DNA of 64,000 nt, from NCBI GenBank assembly GCA_016000265.1, contig JAECRL010000001.1:1-64000 (forward strand), in the 5' to 3' direction. How positions within the stretch are numbered: the stretch's first letter is position 1; every line of letters starts with the position of its first letter. A program made the position numbers and the translations under genes. This stretch comes from Burkholderiales bacterium (GTDB taxonomy: Bacteria > Pseudomonadota > Gammaproteobacteria > Burkholderiales > Burkholderiaceae_C). Under the pieces are notes generated by a model. The model saw only the letters and a list, made by a program, of their open reading frames with translations, was not told the origin of the DNA and did not search any database. This document shows positions 53,343 through 64,000 of this stretch, piece by piece.

Positions 53343-54260
53343 TCAGGCGCCGATCGACGCCAGCAGCGGCGCGCGGTCGAGCGTGTAGTTCTGCGGGCCG
53401 GCCACGGCGATCTTGATGGCGCCGATGCGGTTGGCCAGGGTCACCGACTTGACCAGGTCCCAGCCTTGCGACAGGCCGAACAGCAGGCCGCCGCGGAAGG
53501 CGTCGCCGCAGCCGGTGGGGTCGATCACGGCGTCGGCCTTCACGCCCGGCACGTGGGTTTTTTCGCCCTGGATGTAGACGTTGCAGCCGTCGGCGCCCAG
53601 GGTCTCGATCAGGCCCTGGAGGTGCGATTGGGAGATCTCGGCCAGGCTGCGGCCCGTGCGGTCGGCCAGCAGCTTGGCTTCGTAGTCGTTGACGGCCACC
53701 CAGGTGGCTTGGGAGATGAAGCGCTCGAGGTCGGCGCCGTCGAACATGGGCAGGCCCTGGCCCGGGTCGAACACGAAGGGGATCTTCGCGGCTTGCAGCT
53801 GCTCGGCGTGCTGGATCATGGCGTCGCGGCCGTCCGGGGCCACGATGGCCAGCTGGATGGCGGCGTCGGCCTCGATGCGCTGGATGTGGGCCTGGCCCAT
53901 GGCGCCGGGGTGGAAGGCGGTGATCTGGTTGTTGTCCTGGTCCGTGATGATGATGGCCTGGGCGGTGTAGTCGTCTTCCACCGTGCGCACGTGCTGCAGG
54001 CTCACGCCCATGTGTTCGAGGTGGTTGCGGTAGAGCGCACCGTCCTTGCCCAGGGTGGCCATGACCAGCGGCTCGCCGCCGAGCTGTTTGAGGCTGTAGG
54101 CGATGTTGCCCGCGCAGCCACCGAACTCCTTGCGCAGCGAGGGCACGAGGAAGGAGACGTTCAGGATGTGCACCTGCTCGGGCAGGATCTGCTGGGCGAA
54201 GCGGCCGGGGAAGGTGGTGATGGTGTCGAAGGCCAGGGAGCCACAGATGAGCACGGACAT
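53343..54260 (-). CDS. PfkB family carbohydrate/nucleoside kinase
   Basis: A 305-residue ribokinase-fold kinase. It begins MSVLICGSLAFDTITTFPGR and has the substrate-binding FGGCAGNIAYSLKQLGGEP and the catalytic Asp and anion hole in DPTGCGDAFRGGLLFGL. The sequence is closer to adenosine-kinase-like PfkB members of this gene neighbourhood than to ribokinase proper, but the substrate is not certain. It stands in the conserved prmA-DUF3426-PfkB order on the minus strand. Confidence 0.92.
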   Translation of the reverse strand: MSVLICGSLAFDTITTFPGRFAQQILPEQVHILNVSFLVPSLRKEFGGCAGNIAYSLKQLGGEPLVMATLGKDGALYRNHLEHMGVSLQHVRTVEDDYTAQAIIITDQDNNQITAFHPGAMGQAHIQRIEADAAIQLAIVAPDGRDAMIQHAEQLQAAKIPFVFDPGQGLPMFDGADLERFISQATWVAVNDYEAKLLADRTGRSLAEISQSHLQGLIETLGADGCNVYIQGEKTHVPGVKADAVIDPTGCGDAFRGGLLFGLSQGWDLVKSVTLANRIGAIKIAVAGPQNYTLDRAPLLASIGA

Positions 54261-54276
54261 GTTGAGTCGCCTTGGG

Positions 54277-55755
54277 TCAAGGGTAGAAAAGCTCGGCCGT
54301 GTAGCCGGCCGGGTTCAGGTCGGGCATGCGCAGCGTCCATTGCAGGGTGGTGCTGTCCCGCTTGGGGGCCGCTGCGGGCAGCCCGGTTGTCGGTCGGCCT
54401 TCGGCTTGGAGCACGCGCGCGTCGCTCGGGGCGAACGCCCGGCGCGCCAGCACGCCCCCGCTCTCGTCGGTCAGGGTCAGGTCGATGTGGGGCCAGGCCA
54501 GGTCGATGTCGGCGCGGTTGTTCACGGACACGGTCAGTCGGTAGCGGTCGGCGCCTTCCGAGGAGGTGCGCACGAGGGTGGCGCTGTCGACTTGCAGGGC
54601 GTCGAGGCGCAAAGGCGCCGCCAGGGTGCAGCCCATGCGTTCGCACCAGCTGTTCAGCAGGGGGCGGCTGTCGGGGTGGTAGGCGGCGATCCAGTCGCGG
54701 AAGTGGTGGCCCAGCTGCAAGGCCAGCAAGGCGGCCAGCCCGAGCAGCGCCGTCAGCAGCGCGCCGCGCGTGGCCGGGTGGCGCCAGAAGGCCTGGCGCT
54801 GCGCGCGGCGCATGAACTCGGGCGTGGTGGCCGTGGGCGCGCGCCCGCGGGTGCCGGGTCGACCGCGTCGCTGGCTGGGGGGCTGCACGGCCTGCTCCGG
54901 CACGAAGTCCTCGCCAAAGCGCGAGGGCAGGGTCGTGGGGATGCTGGGGTCGTCCCGCAGGGGCTCGGGGGCGGCGTGGGGCGATGGGGGCGTGGACGGG
55001 GGCGCTGGCTGGGGTGTTTTTGCCCCGGAGGGCAAGGCCTCGGGTGACGCCGCGGCGTCGGGCTCGGGCGCCGTGGGTGGCAGGCTCGCGGGCTCGTCGT
55101 TGAGTGCGCCCCAGGCGTCGTGTTCGTCGAACATGGCGTCGCTGGGGAACTGCGCATCGGCGAACTCGGGGCCGCGGCCGCGTCGGCGCGCCGGGCGGGC
55201 GTCGCGAGATGGCAGCAGGTAGCGCGACTCCAGGGCGTCGGCCTCGTCGGTGCTGGGCAGGTCCTCGGGCGCGGTTTCCGGTGCGGTGCCTGACGGGGCT
55301 TCGCGGAGGTCATCGCGCGGATCAGCCTGCCAGGGGCGGGGGTCGCTGCTCAGGCGCAGGCCGTCCAGGGGGGCGTTTGCGGCCGGGGCGGTGCTGGCAG
55401 CGTCGTCCGACAGGTCCACCGAGGTGTCGAGGTCGAATTCGGTGGCCGCGGGCAAGGATGCACCGTTCAGCGCGAGGTCGGAGGCCGTCAGCGGCGTGTG
55501 TGCGCTGATCGGGGTGGGGGGCGCGAGGGCGCTCGGCTGGGTGGTGGACCAGGCGGGGGGCTCAGGGGCGGGCGCGGGCGGGGCGGGCACCTGCCGTGGC
55601 GGCGGGGCCTCGGTGTCCAGGTCGAACAAGGCGGGCAGGGCGTTGAAGACGCCCTGGCAGCGGCCGCAGCGCACCCAGCCCTCGGAGACCTTGAGTTGGT
55701 CTTGCACGACCTTGAAGATCGTGCCGCAATGGGTGCAACGGGTGGCCAGGCTCAT
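54277..55755 (-). CDS. DUF3426 zinc-ribbon membrane protein
   Basis: A 492-residue protein. The N-terminal zinc ribbon (MSLATRCTHCGTIFKVVQDQ, then VRCGRCQGVF) has two CxxC pairs. A long Pro/Ala/acidic disordered region follows (about 45-315). One membrane helix lies at about 330-352 (GALLTALLGLAALLALQLGH). A C-terminal periplasmic DUF3426 domain (about 355-492) contains LRLDALQVDSATLVRTSSEG and LDIDLAWPHIDL-like LAWPHIDLTLTDE. Function unknown, but its place between prmA and the PfkB kinase is conserved in betaproteobacteria. Confidence 0.88.
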   Translation of the reverse strand: MSLATRCTHCGTIFKVVQDQLKVSEGWVRCGRCQGVFNALPALFDLDTEAPPPRQVPAPPAPAPEPPAWSTTQPSALAPPTPISAHTPLTASDLALNGASLPAATEFDLDTSVDLSDDAASTAPAANAPLDGLRLSSDPRPWQADPRDDLREAPSGTAPETAPEDLPSTDEADALESRYLLPSRDARPARRRGRGPEFADAQFPSDAMFDEHDAWGALNDEPASLPPTAPEPDAAASPEALPSGAKTPQPAPPSTPPSPHAAPEPLRDDPSIPTTLPSRFGEDFVPEQAVQPPSQRRGRPGTRGRAPTATTPEFMRRAQRQAFWRHPATRGALLTALLGLAALLALQLGHHFRDWIAAYHPDSRPLLNSWCERMGCTLAAPLRLDALQVDSATLVRTSSEGADRYRLTVSVNNRADIDLAWPHIDLTLTDESGGVLARRAFAPSDARVLQAEGRPTTGLPAAAPKRDSTTLQWTLRMPDLNPAGYTAELFYP

Positions 55756-55808
55756 AGGCCGCCTTTATGCCATTTTTTCTGGCGAAATTCGGGGCGACCG
55801 AGGGTCAC

Positions 55809-56744
55809 TCACACCCGCTTTTGGGCGGTCATCAGGATCCAGCCCTCTTCCGCGTTGGCGACCTGCAACTGCAGGCCCACTTCGGCGTAGGCGTCCTTGA
55901 GCTCCTGCTCCTGGCGCGCCAGGATGCCGGCGAGCACGAGGTGCCCCCCCGGCGCGACGTGACCGGCCAGCAGCGGTGCCAGCATCTTCAAGGGCGTGGC
56001 CAGGATGTTGGCCAGCACCACGGGGTAGGCCGCCTGGGCCTGGCCCACCAGGTCGGGCAGGCCGGCCACGATGGGCAGCTTGCCGTCGGCGCTTTTCAGG
56101 TGCTGCAGGTTGACCTCGGCGTTGGCCAGCGTGGACTCGACCGCGGCCGGGTCGATGTCGACGGCGTCGACCACACCCGAGCCGTGCAAGGCCGCCCCGA
56201 TGGCCAGGATGCCCGAGCCGCAGCCGTAGTCCAGCACGCGCTGGCCGCTGTAGGCCGCGCTGTGCTGCGCGATCCACTTCAGGCACATGCGCGTGGTCGG
56301 GTGCGTGCCGGTGCCGAAGGCCAGGCCCGGATCCAGGCGCATGACGGTCTTCGCGGCGGCGGGCACCTCGTGCCAGGTGGGCACGATGAAGAAGGTGTCC
56401 GTGATCGGCACGGGCTGGAACTGCGACTGGGTCAGGCGCACCCAGTCCTGCTCGCCCACGGGCTGGATGCCCTGGACGTGGATGTCGCTGGCCCAGTCCT
56501 GGGCCAGGATCAGCGTGGCCGCCTCCAGGGCTTCGGCCTCGGAGGGGAACAGGCTCTTGATGGTGGAGCGCTGCCACGCTTCACGCGCCACCGGCATGCC
56601 GGGCTCCCCCCACAGGGCTTCTTCGTGTTCCGTGTCGGCGTCGGCGTCCTCGACCGACACGGACAGCGCCTCGATCTCCATGAGCGCGTCGCTCAAGGTT
56701 TCGACTTCGGCTTCCTTGGCCAGCAGGGTGAGTTCAAACAGCAT
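55809..56744 (-). CDS. prmA: Ribosomal protein L11 methyltransferase
   Basis: PrmA trimethylates L11 at several amino groups using SAM. The product has 311 residues. An N-terminal substrate-recognition domain (MLFELTLLAKEAEVETLSDA) is followed by the methyltransferase core: LAFGTGTHPTTRMCLKWI, VLDYGCGSGILAIGAALHG, VDAVDIDPAAVEST and VVLANILATPLK with the NxxxxP-like active-site loop. It lies 24 bases after accC on the same strand. Confidence 0.96.
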   Translation of the reverse strand: MLFELTLLAKEAEVETLSDALMEIEALSVSVEDADADTEHEEALWGEPGMPVAREAWQRSTIKSLFPSEAEALEAATLILAQDWASDIHVQGIQPVGEQDWVRLTQSQFQPVPITDTFFIVPTWHEVPAAAKTVMRLDPGLAFGTGTHPTTRMCLKWIAQHSAAYSGQRVLDYGCGSGILAIGAALHGSGVVDAVDIDPAAVESTLANAEVNLQHLKSADGKLPIVAGLPDLVGQAQAAYPVVLANILATPLKMLAPLLAGHVAPGGHLVLAGILARQEQELKDAYAEVGLQLQVANAEEGWILMTAQKRV

Positions 56745-56768
56745 GGTCGTGTGGGGGCGAGAGGCCGG

Positions 56769-58118
<1,350 letters not shown>

Positions 58119-58130
58119 GGCAAGACCCCT

Positions 58131-58583
58131 TTATTCAACGATGAACAAAGGCTGACCGTATTCAACAGGCTGGCCGTTGTCGACCAGGATCTTGGTGATG
58201 GTGCCGTCCTGGTCTGACTCGATCTCGTTCATGATTTTCATGGCTTCGATGATGCAGACGGCCTGGCCTGCCTTGACCACGTCGCCGACTTCGGCGAAGG
58301 CCTTGGCGCCGGGGCTGGAGGCGCGGTAGAAAGTGCCCACCATGGGCGACTTGACGATGTGGCCGGTTTCCACGGGGGCGGCCGGGGCTTCGGCGACGGC
58401 CGGTGCGGCGGCTGCAGCGGCAACCGGCGCGGCGACGGCCGGGGCGGCCACGGTGTGCATCACGATGGGCGCAGCGCCCGCCTTGACGATGCGGACCTTG
58501 CCGTCGGCTTCGGTGATTTCCAGTTCAGACACGTTCGACTCGGAGACGAGGTCGATGAGGGTCTTGAGTTTGCGCAGGTCCAT
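58131..58583 (-). CDS. accB: Acetyl-CoA carboxylase, biotin carboxyl carrier protein
   Basis: AccB carries the biotin that shuttles carboxyl groups between AccC and the AccAD carboxyltransferase. The 150 residues begin [20 protein letters not shown]. An Ala/Pro-rich linker spans about 58-75, and a C-terminal biotinyl domain carries the biotinylated Lys in [18 protein letters not shown]. The end is [14 protein letters not shown]. It follows aroQ after 85 bases and precedes accC. Confidence 0.98.
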   Translation of the reverse strand: MDLRKLKTLIDLVSESNVSELEITEADGKVRIVKAGAAPIVMHTVAAPAVAAPVAAAAAAPAVAEAPAAPVETGHIVKSPMVGTFYRASSPGAKAFAEVGDVVKAGQAVCIIEAMKIMNEIESDQDGTITKILVDNGQPVEYGQPLFIVE

Positions 58584-58668
58584 GGGTGATTCTCCAGCGA
58601 TCAGCGGTCAGCGAGCGGGTGACGCTCGGGGTGTGAAGCGGCAGGGGGGTGATCCGGGTGGGATGACT

Positions 58669-59130
58669 TCAGCCGCGAGAGGGTGCGAGGGACGCAGCGC
58701 CCAGGCGGTCGAGGGCGGCGTCCAGCGCCAGGCGGTAGCCCGCCGCGCCCAGTCCCAGGATCACGCCGTCGGCGAGGTCCGAGAAGTAGGAGTGGTGGCG
58801 GAAGGGCTCGCGCCGGTGGATGTTCGAGAGGTGAACCTCGATGAAAGGGAGGGCCACCCCTGCGAGGGCATCGCGCAGGGCCACGCTGGTGTGCGTGAAC
58901 CCGCCGGGGTTGATGACGATGAATCGGGTGCCGTCGGTGCGTGCGGCTTGCACGCGGTCGATCAGGGCGCCTTCGTGGTTGCTCTGGAAGGTGCTCAACG
59001 CGGCGCCCCGGAGGCTGGCGTGAGCGGTCAATTCCGAGTTGATCTGCTCCAGGGTGGTGGCGCCATAGACCTGCGGCTCACGGGTGCCCAGCAGGTTCAG
59101 GTTCGGGCCATGGAGAACGAGGATTTGCAT
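58669..59130 (-). CDS. aroQ: Type II 3-dehydroquinate dehydratase
   Basis: AroQ dehydrates 3-dehydroquinate in the shikimate pathway. The 153 residues begin [20 protein letters not shown], with the catalytic Tyr in [12 protein letters not shown]. The substrate-binding segment [16 protein letters not shown], the late His in [14 protein letters not shown] and the end [15 protein letters not shown] are typical. The aroQ-accB-accC order is standard in beta- and gammaproteobacteria. Confidence 0.97.
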   Translation of the reverse strand: MQILVLHGPNLNLLGTREPQVYGATTLEQINSELTAHASLRGAALSTFQSNHEGALIDRVQAARTDGTRFIVINPGGFTHTSVALRDALAGVALPFIEVHLSNIHRREPFRHHSYFSDLADGVILGLGAAGYRLALDAALDRLGAASLAPSRG

Positions 59131-59269
59131 GCGTCACTGGGGAACCTGGGGGCTCGCATCTGACAACGCGCTTCGCAAGTTCGCCCAAGAAAATGAACGT
59201 AGCCGGATTTTACTCGCACTTGGCCGAACATCCTAGTTTTCCCGGAAATGTTTCTGCCCGGGGTGGCGT

Positions 59270-59875
59270 TCAGCCTGGCGTGATCTCCTTGGCCCAGGCG
59301 GCGAGCTCTTCGAAGTTCGTCGCGCCCATCTTGCGGTGGCGGATGCGGCCGTTGGCGTCGATCAGCACCGTGAAGGGCAGTCCGCCGGCCTGGTTGCCCA
59401 GGGTCTGGGCCAGCTCGGTCCCGCCGAAGCCGGCCAGGCCGATGGCGAATCCTACCTTCACTTTGCTCAGGAATTCCTTGACGGGCGTCGGGCCGTCGAT
59501 GGCCAGGCCCACGACCTGCCAGCCGGCATCGGAAAACTCGCGCTGGAAGCGGTCGAGTTCGGGCATTTCCTTGACGCAAGGCGGGCACCACGTCGCCCAG
59601 AAGTTCAGCAGCAGGGGTTTGCCTTGCAGGCCCGACCAGTTGAAGGGCTGGCCTTGGGGCGTGTCGAACTGCACCTGCCAGAAGCCCGGGGGCAGCGGGT
59701 CGCCCAGGTTGGCGCCGGGGCCCGATGCGGCCTGAGTGGGGGCAGGGGCCTGGTGGCGACGCCAGCCCCACCAGGCACCGCCCGCGGTCGCGGCGACGCC
59801 CAGCAGGGCCAGGATGGCGTGGCGGCGGGCGAAGCCGCTCTGGGAGGGGGGGGCGCTGGGGTCGGTTGGGTTCAT
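59270..59875 (-). CDS. TlpA/ResA-type periplasmic thioredoxin
   Basis: A 201-residue membrane-anchored thioredoxin. The N-terminal hydrophobic helix (about 17-35, AILALLGVAATAGGAWWGW) is followed by a Pro/Ala linker. The thioredoxin domain (about 58-198) has the redox motif CPPC in NFWATWCPPCVKEMPELD and the cis-Pro region GGLPFTVLIDANGRIRHRK. It probably reduces periplasmic disulfides or apocytochrome c. It sits between aroQ and a conserved hypothetical on the same strand, nine bases after the latter. Confidence 0.9.
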   Translation of the reverse strand: MNPTDPSAPPSQSGFARRHAILALLGVAATAGGAWWGWRRHQAPAPTQAASGPGANLGDPLPPGFWQVQFDTPQGQPFNWSGLQGKPLLLNFWATWCPPCVKEMPELDRFQREFSDAGWQVVGLAIDGPTPVKEFLSKVKVGFAIGLAGFGGTELAQTLGNQAGGLPFTVLIDANGRIRHRKMGATNFEELAAWAKEITPG

Positions 59876-59884
59876 GGGTGTGGT

Positions 59885-60475
59885 TCAGGACGCTTCGGAC
59901 AGCAGGCGCTGCAAGGCGGCCAGGTCACCCCGTTCGGTGCGGCCGCTCGCGTCGGGTTTGAGGGCGCCACGCAGGTCGTCGGCGTCCAGGATGGTCAGGT
60001 GCAGCCCGATGGGCTCGTGGAGGGCGTCGCAGTTCACCGTCATGCTCAGGCGGTCGACGCTGTCGCCGCGGGGGCCCGTCACGCTGCCGACGTCGTAGTC
60101 GACGCCTTTGTCGAGCAGGGTGATTTCGGCGGATTTGCTGTCGTCGCAGTAGAGCTGCAGGTGGATGTCGTTGAGGCGGGTGGCGGTGCCGCGCCAGACG
60201 GCGCCGCTGAGGTGGGGGCGGAACTCGGCCAGGCGGGCCATCCACACGGCGGCGAGTTCACGCAGCGCGCGCAACTCGGCGGGCTGCGTGTCGGCGCAAA
60301 AGAGCGAGAGGTACTCGAACACGGCCGCTTCGAGCGTGCCGTTGTCGGGCAGCTCGCTGCGGGTGGGCAGGCCCATCTGCTTGACCGCGCGTCGCTTGGC
60401 CGGGCCGTACTCCAGGCCCTCTTCCACGACGATGCGCGCCGCGGTGGCGGCGATTTCCAGGGTGGCCGGGTTCAT
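59885..60475 (-). CDS. Conserved hypothetical protein (nucleotidyltransferase-like annotation in relatives)
   Basis: A 196-residue soluble protein starting at ATG 60475 (MNPATLEIAATAARIVVEEG). Notable segments are LEYGPAKRRAVKQMGLPTRS, VFEYLSLFCADTQPAELRAL and IHLQLYCDDSKSAEITLLD. I recall similar Burkholderiales proteins beside this thioredoxin gene, sometimes labelled nucleotidyltransferase, but I see no catalytic motif of that family. Function unknown. It is transcribed with the thioredoxin gene. Confidence 0.75.
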   Translation of the reverse strand: MNPATLEIAATAARIVVEEGLEYGPAKRRAVKQMGLPTRSELPDNGTLEAAVFEYLSLFCADTQPAELRALRELAAVWMARLAEFRPHLSGAVWRGTATRLNDIHLQLYCDDSKSAEITLLDKGVDYDVGSVTGPRGDSVDRLSMTVNCDALHEPIGLHLTILDADDLRGALKPDASGRTERGDLAALQRLLSEAS

Positions 60476-60510
60476 GAGGGCGGATTGTCCACCCGAATGC
60501 GGTTGTGCGC

Positions 60511-62760
60511 TCAGGCGGCTTCGATCCAGACCGGCACGGCGCTGAAGGCCGCGTTGGCGCTGATGCGATCGGTCAGGCGCTCGTCGGTGAGGTCGTTGAT
60601 GCTGGCGCCGGCGTGGGCCCGCGCGACCTGCAGCTGCACGCCCTCGCGGTCGTGCCCCCAGCCGTGCGGCAGGCTGACGACGCCGACGCGGATGTCGCTC
60701 GTGACCTGCAGCGGCACGCTCACGCGTCCGACGCGCGAGGCGACGGTGACCGCCTGGCCGTCTTGCAGGGCGTGGCGCGCGGCGTCGTCGGGGTGCATCC
60801 ACAGGGTGCAGCGCGCCTTGCCCGACACCAGCCGCTCGCTGTTGTGCATCCAGGAGTTGTTGCTGCGCACGTCGCGCCGACCGATGAGTTTGAGGGTGGG
60901 GCGCTCCGCCGCTGCGGCGCCCGCTGTGGTGCCCGATGCCGTGGCCCCTTGCGTGAAAGGCGTCACCAACTGCGGCAACTCCCTGCGGATGGCCGCCGGC
61001 ATCAGGTTGATGCGCTTGCCGCGCCCGCCGAGTGTGGCGCCCAGGGTCGGGTGCAGCGGCCCCAGGTCGATGCCTTCGGGGTGCGCGCGCAGCGCCTTCA
61101 GCGTCAGCCCGCGGCCGGCCTTCTTCAGCCCCAGCGCGAGCAGGCGATGCGGCGGCAGGCGACCCACGATGCCGCGGGTGATCATGCCGCTCAGGCGTTG
61201 ACGCACGGAGCCCCGCTCCAGCGCCCAGGCGCGTCGGGCGTAGCGGCGCGCCAGCTCGCTGTAGATCTCCCAGTCGTGCAGGGTGCCGGGGGCGCGCTCG
61301 ACGATGGCCTCGCTGTAGCGCGTCACGTTGCGCACGGCCAGGTGCAGGAAGACCAGGTCGTAGTGGTCGTGCTCGACGAAGCAGGTCGGCGGCAGGATCA
61401 CGTTGGCGTGCCGCGTGGTTTCGTTGACGTAGAAGTCGATCGAGACCATGAAGTCAAGCTGAGACAAGGCCTGATCGAGCTGGCGGCCGTTGGGCGTGGA
61501 CAGCACCGGGTTGCCTGCGGCCGTGACCAGCGCGCGAACCTGGCCGCGGCCCGGCGTCAGCATCTCTTCGGCCAGCACCGACACGGGCAGCTCCCCGCCG
61601 AACTCGGGCGCGCCGCGCACCCGGCTGCGCCAGGCGTCGAGGTGGCCGGGCGGCATCAGCTTCATCTGGATGAGGTTGAGCGCGGGGCTGGTGAGCAGGG
61701 CGCCGCCTTCGCGGTCCACGTTGCCGGTCAGCAAGTTGAGCACCTGGATGGCCCATTGGCAGACCACGCCGTGTGCCTGGGTGGACACGCCCATGCGCCC
61801 GTAGACCACGCCGCCGGCCGCGCCCGCCAGCTCGCGCGCGATGCGGCGGGTGGTGGCTGCGTCGATGCCGGTCTGGGCCTCGGTGGCTTCGGGGCTGAAG
61901 GGCGAGACGGCGTCGCGCACCGCGCGGACCTGGTCCAGCAAGGGCTCGAGCGCGCCGGGGTGGGTCAGCTCTTCGGCGAACAGGGTGTGGATGAGGCTGA
62001 GCAGCCAGGCGGCGTCGCTGCCGGGGTCGATGGCGAGGTGCTCGTCGGCGATGGCGGCGGTTTCGGTGCGGCGCGGGTCCACCACGACCAGCTTGCCACC
62101 GCGTGCCTTGAGCGCCTTGAAGCGCGCGCGCACGTCGGGCACCGTCATCAGGCTGCCGTTGGAGGCCAGGGGGTTGCCGCCCAGCACCAGCATGAACAGG
62201 GTGCGGTCGATGTCGGGGATGGGGATGGCCAGCTGGTGGCCGTACAGCCAGTGCGCCACGATGTGGTGCGGCAATTGGTCCACCGAGGTGGCCGAGAAGC
62301 GCGCGCGCGTCTTGAGCTGGCTGAAGAACAGGTGGCCGTGGGTGATGTTGCCCCAGTTGTGCACGTTGGGGTTGCCCTGGTAGACGGCAACGGCGTTGGA
62401 GCCGTGTTGCTCTCGCGCCTTGACCAGGCCTTCGACCACGGTGTCAAAGGCCTCGTCCCAGCCGATGGGCTGCCAGCGCGTCACCGGGCCACTCGGGCCG
62501 TTTTCGACCACGCGCTTGACGGGCTGGCGCAGGCGGTCCGGGTCTTCGTGCAGGTCCTTGAGCGCCACGGCCTTGGGGCAGATGTGGCCGCGCGAGAGCG
62601 GGTCGGCGTCGTTGCCTTTGACCGAGATGATGCGGGCCTGCGGGCCCTCGCCCTGCACCTGGAAGGTCAGGCCGCAGATGGCTTCGCACAGGTTGCACAC
62701 GCCGTGGCGCGTGTGGATGGGGGCGTCGGCTGCCGACGCGGCGGGGTGGGCGTGAGCCAT
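60511..62760 (-). CDS. Molybdopterin-dependent oxidoreductase (formate dehydrogenase-like)
   Basis: A 749-residue DMSO reductase superfamily enzyme with bis-molybdopterin cofactor. It starts at ATG 62760 (MAHAHPAASAADAPIHTRHG). A 4Fe-4S site is formed by CNLCEAICG and the later Cys in HICPKAVAL. Cofactor-binding regions include AVYQGNPNVHNWGNI, GNPLASNGSLMTVPD and KLVVVDPRRTETAAIADEHL. The C-terminal binding domain contains ALQDGQAVTVASRVGRVSVP and SLPHGWGHDREGVQLQVARA. No Tat signal, so it is probably cytoplasmic. Substrate unknown; no partner subunits are adjacent. Confidence 0.88.
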   Translation of the reverse strand: MAHAHPAASAADAPIHTRHGVCNLCEAICGLTFQVQGEGPQARIISVKGNDADPLSRGHICPKAVALKDLHEDPDRLRQPVKRVVENGPSGPVTRWQPIGWDEAFDTVVEGLVKAREQHGSNAVAVYQGNPNVHNWGNITHGHLFFSQLKTRARFSATSVDQLPHHIVAHWLYGHQLAIPIPDIDRTLFMLVLGGNPLASNGSLMTVPDVRARFKALKARGGKLVVVDPRRTETAAIADEHLAIDPGSDAAWLLSLIHTLFAEELTHPGALEPLLDQVRAVRDAVSPFSPEATEAQTGIDAATTRRIARELAGAAGGVVYGRMGVSTQAHGVVCQWAIQVLNLLTGNVDREGGALLTSPALNLIQMKLMPPGHLDAWRSRVRGAPEFGGELPVSVLAEEMLTPGRGQVRALVTAAGNPVLSTPNGRQLDQALSQLDFMVSIDFYVNETTRHANVILPPTCFVEHDHYDLVFLHLAVRNVTRYSEAIVERAPGTLHDWEIYSELARRYARRAWALERGSVRQRLSGMITRGIVGRLPPHRLLALGLKKAGRGLTLKALRAHPEGIDLGPLHPTLGATLGGRGKRINLMPAAIRRELPQLVTPFTQGATASGTTAGAAAAERPTLKLIGRRDVRSNNSWMHNSERLVSGKARCTLWMHPDDAARHALQDGQAVTVASRVGRVSVPLQVTSDIRVGVVSLPHGWGHDREGVQLQVARAHAGASINDLTDERLTDRISANAAFSAVPVWIEAA

Positions 62761-62845
62761 GAGGCGTCCTCGTGGGGTGATTCGCCCACGATCATGCCAG
62801 CTTGTGGTGGGCTGCGTATCATCAGGGTTCACCCTGAGGGAGCCC

Positions 62846-63079
62846 ATGCAGCTGCAGCCCAAACACGTTCAGCCGGTCGTCATGGCCGGCATCATGGCCT
62901 TCATCATGACGGCCTTCATCACCTGGTTGAACCTGGGCTGGCGACCCGATTTCCTGGTGCTGTGGGCGCGGGCTTTCGTGGTCGCGTGGCCGGTGGCGTC
63001 GCTGGCGGCGTTCGTGGCCTCACCGATTGCGCCCAAGGTGACCCAGGCGATCATCAGGCGGCTCAACCGCCTGCCCTGA
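62846..63079 (+). CDS. DUF2798 small membrane protein
   Basis: A 77-residue protein with two predicted membrane helices ([20 protein letters not shown] and [19 protein letters not shown]) and the DUF2798 pattern, including the [12 protein letters not shown] loop and the end [14 protein letters not shown]. Function unknown. It is divergent from the molybdopterin oxidoreductase and convergent with lysS; the stop is five bases from the lysS stop. Confidence 0.85.
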   Translation: MQLQPKHVQPVVMAGIMAFIMTAFITWLNLGWRPDFLVLWARAFVVAWPVASLAAFVASPIAPKVTQAIIRRLNRLP

Positions 63080-63084
63080 TCGAC

Positions 63085-64000
<916 letters not shown>

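Overview
The window comes from a GC-rich betaproteobacterium of the order Burkholderiales, most likely near Comamonadaceae or Sphaerotilaceae. This is inferred from gene order: the spc/alpha ribosomal block, the aroQ-accB-accC-prmA-DUF3426-PfkB block, the secB-gpsA block, a PEP-CTERM protein and a Hvf-type metallophore cluster. No taxonomic search was run. Most genes are high-GC chromosomal genes. One block (about 17.9-23.9 kb) is visibly AT-richer and looks acquired.

Layout. 0-6 kb: end of the spc operon (rplO, secY, rpmJ) and alpha operon (rpsM, rpsK, rpsD, rpoA, rplQ), then two initiator tRNA genes. 6-12 kb: an Old Yellow Enzyme with its TetR regulator, a hydratase-like/phosphotransacetylase fusion overlapping acetate kinase, ilvE and a zinc-finger protein. 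12-17.8 kb: a DUF3455 lipoprotein, an ECF sigma/anti-sigma pair, purU, an NTF2-like protein, a YheT hydrolase and a membrane-anchored cytochrome c.

17.8-24 kb is a probable integrative element at the 3' end of tRNA-Arg(CCG). A large serine recombinase reads antisense through the whole tRNA gene. The cargo is a tightly coupled three-gene operon whose products all have the dCTP deaminase/dUTPase fold. Only one keeps the catalytic Glu/Arg signature; a second is a predicted membrane-anchored pseudoenzyme. I consider this the best candidate for an undescribed system, possibly nucleotide-based phage defence acting as a heteromeric complex.

24.5-31 kb: an HD-GYP c-di-GMP phosphodiesterase behind a candidate FliA promoter, then an operon of a PF04392-type binding protein, a hybrid histidine kinase and a TonB-dependent receptor. 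31-33 kb: a Hvf/bufferin-like RiPP cluster (precursor with repeated DASCGKK units, MNIO enzyme, short DUF2063 partner, DoxX). 33-40 kb: mmsA and a cluster of three secreted proteins, two of which share an unrecognised domain, one joined to a MshQ-like C-terminus.

40-48.5 kb: TetR, an HDOD/GAF-like regulator, a CcdA-thioredoxin fusion, a DUF2147 protein, a two-component system, trmL, gpsA and secB. 48.7-50.3 kb: a Crp/Fnr regulator and a PEP-CTERM protein lie between secB and grxC. 50.6-64 kb: grxC, rhodanese, gpmA, an exo/endonuclease-fold protein, PfkB kinase, a DUF3426 zinc-ribbon protein, prmA, accC, accB, aroQ, a TlpA-type thioredoxin, a conserved hypothetical, a molybdopterin oxidoreductase, a DUF2798 protein and the C-terminal part of lysS.
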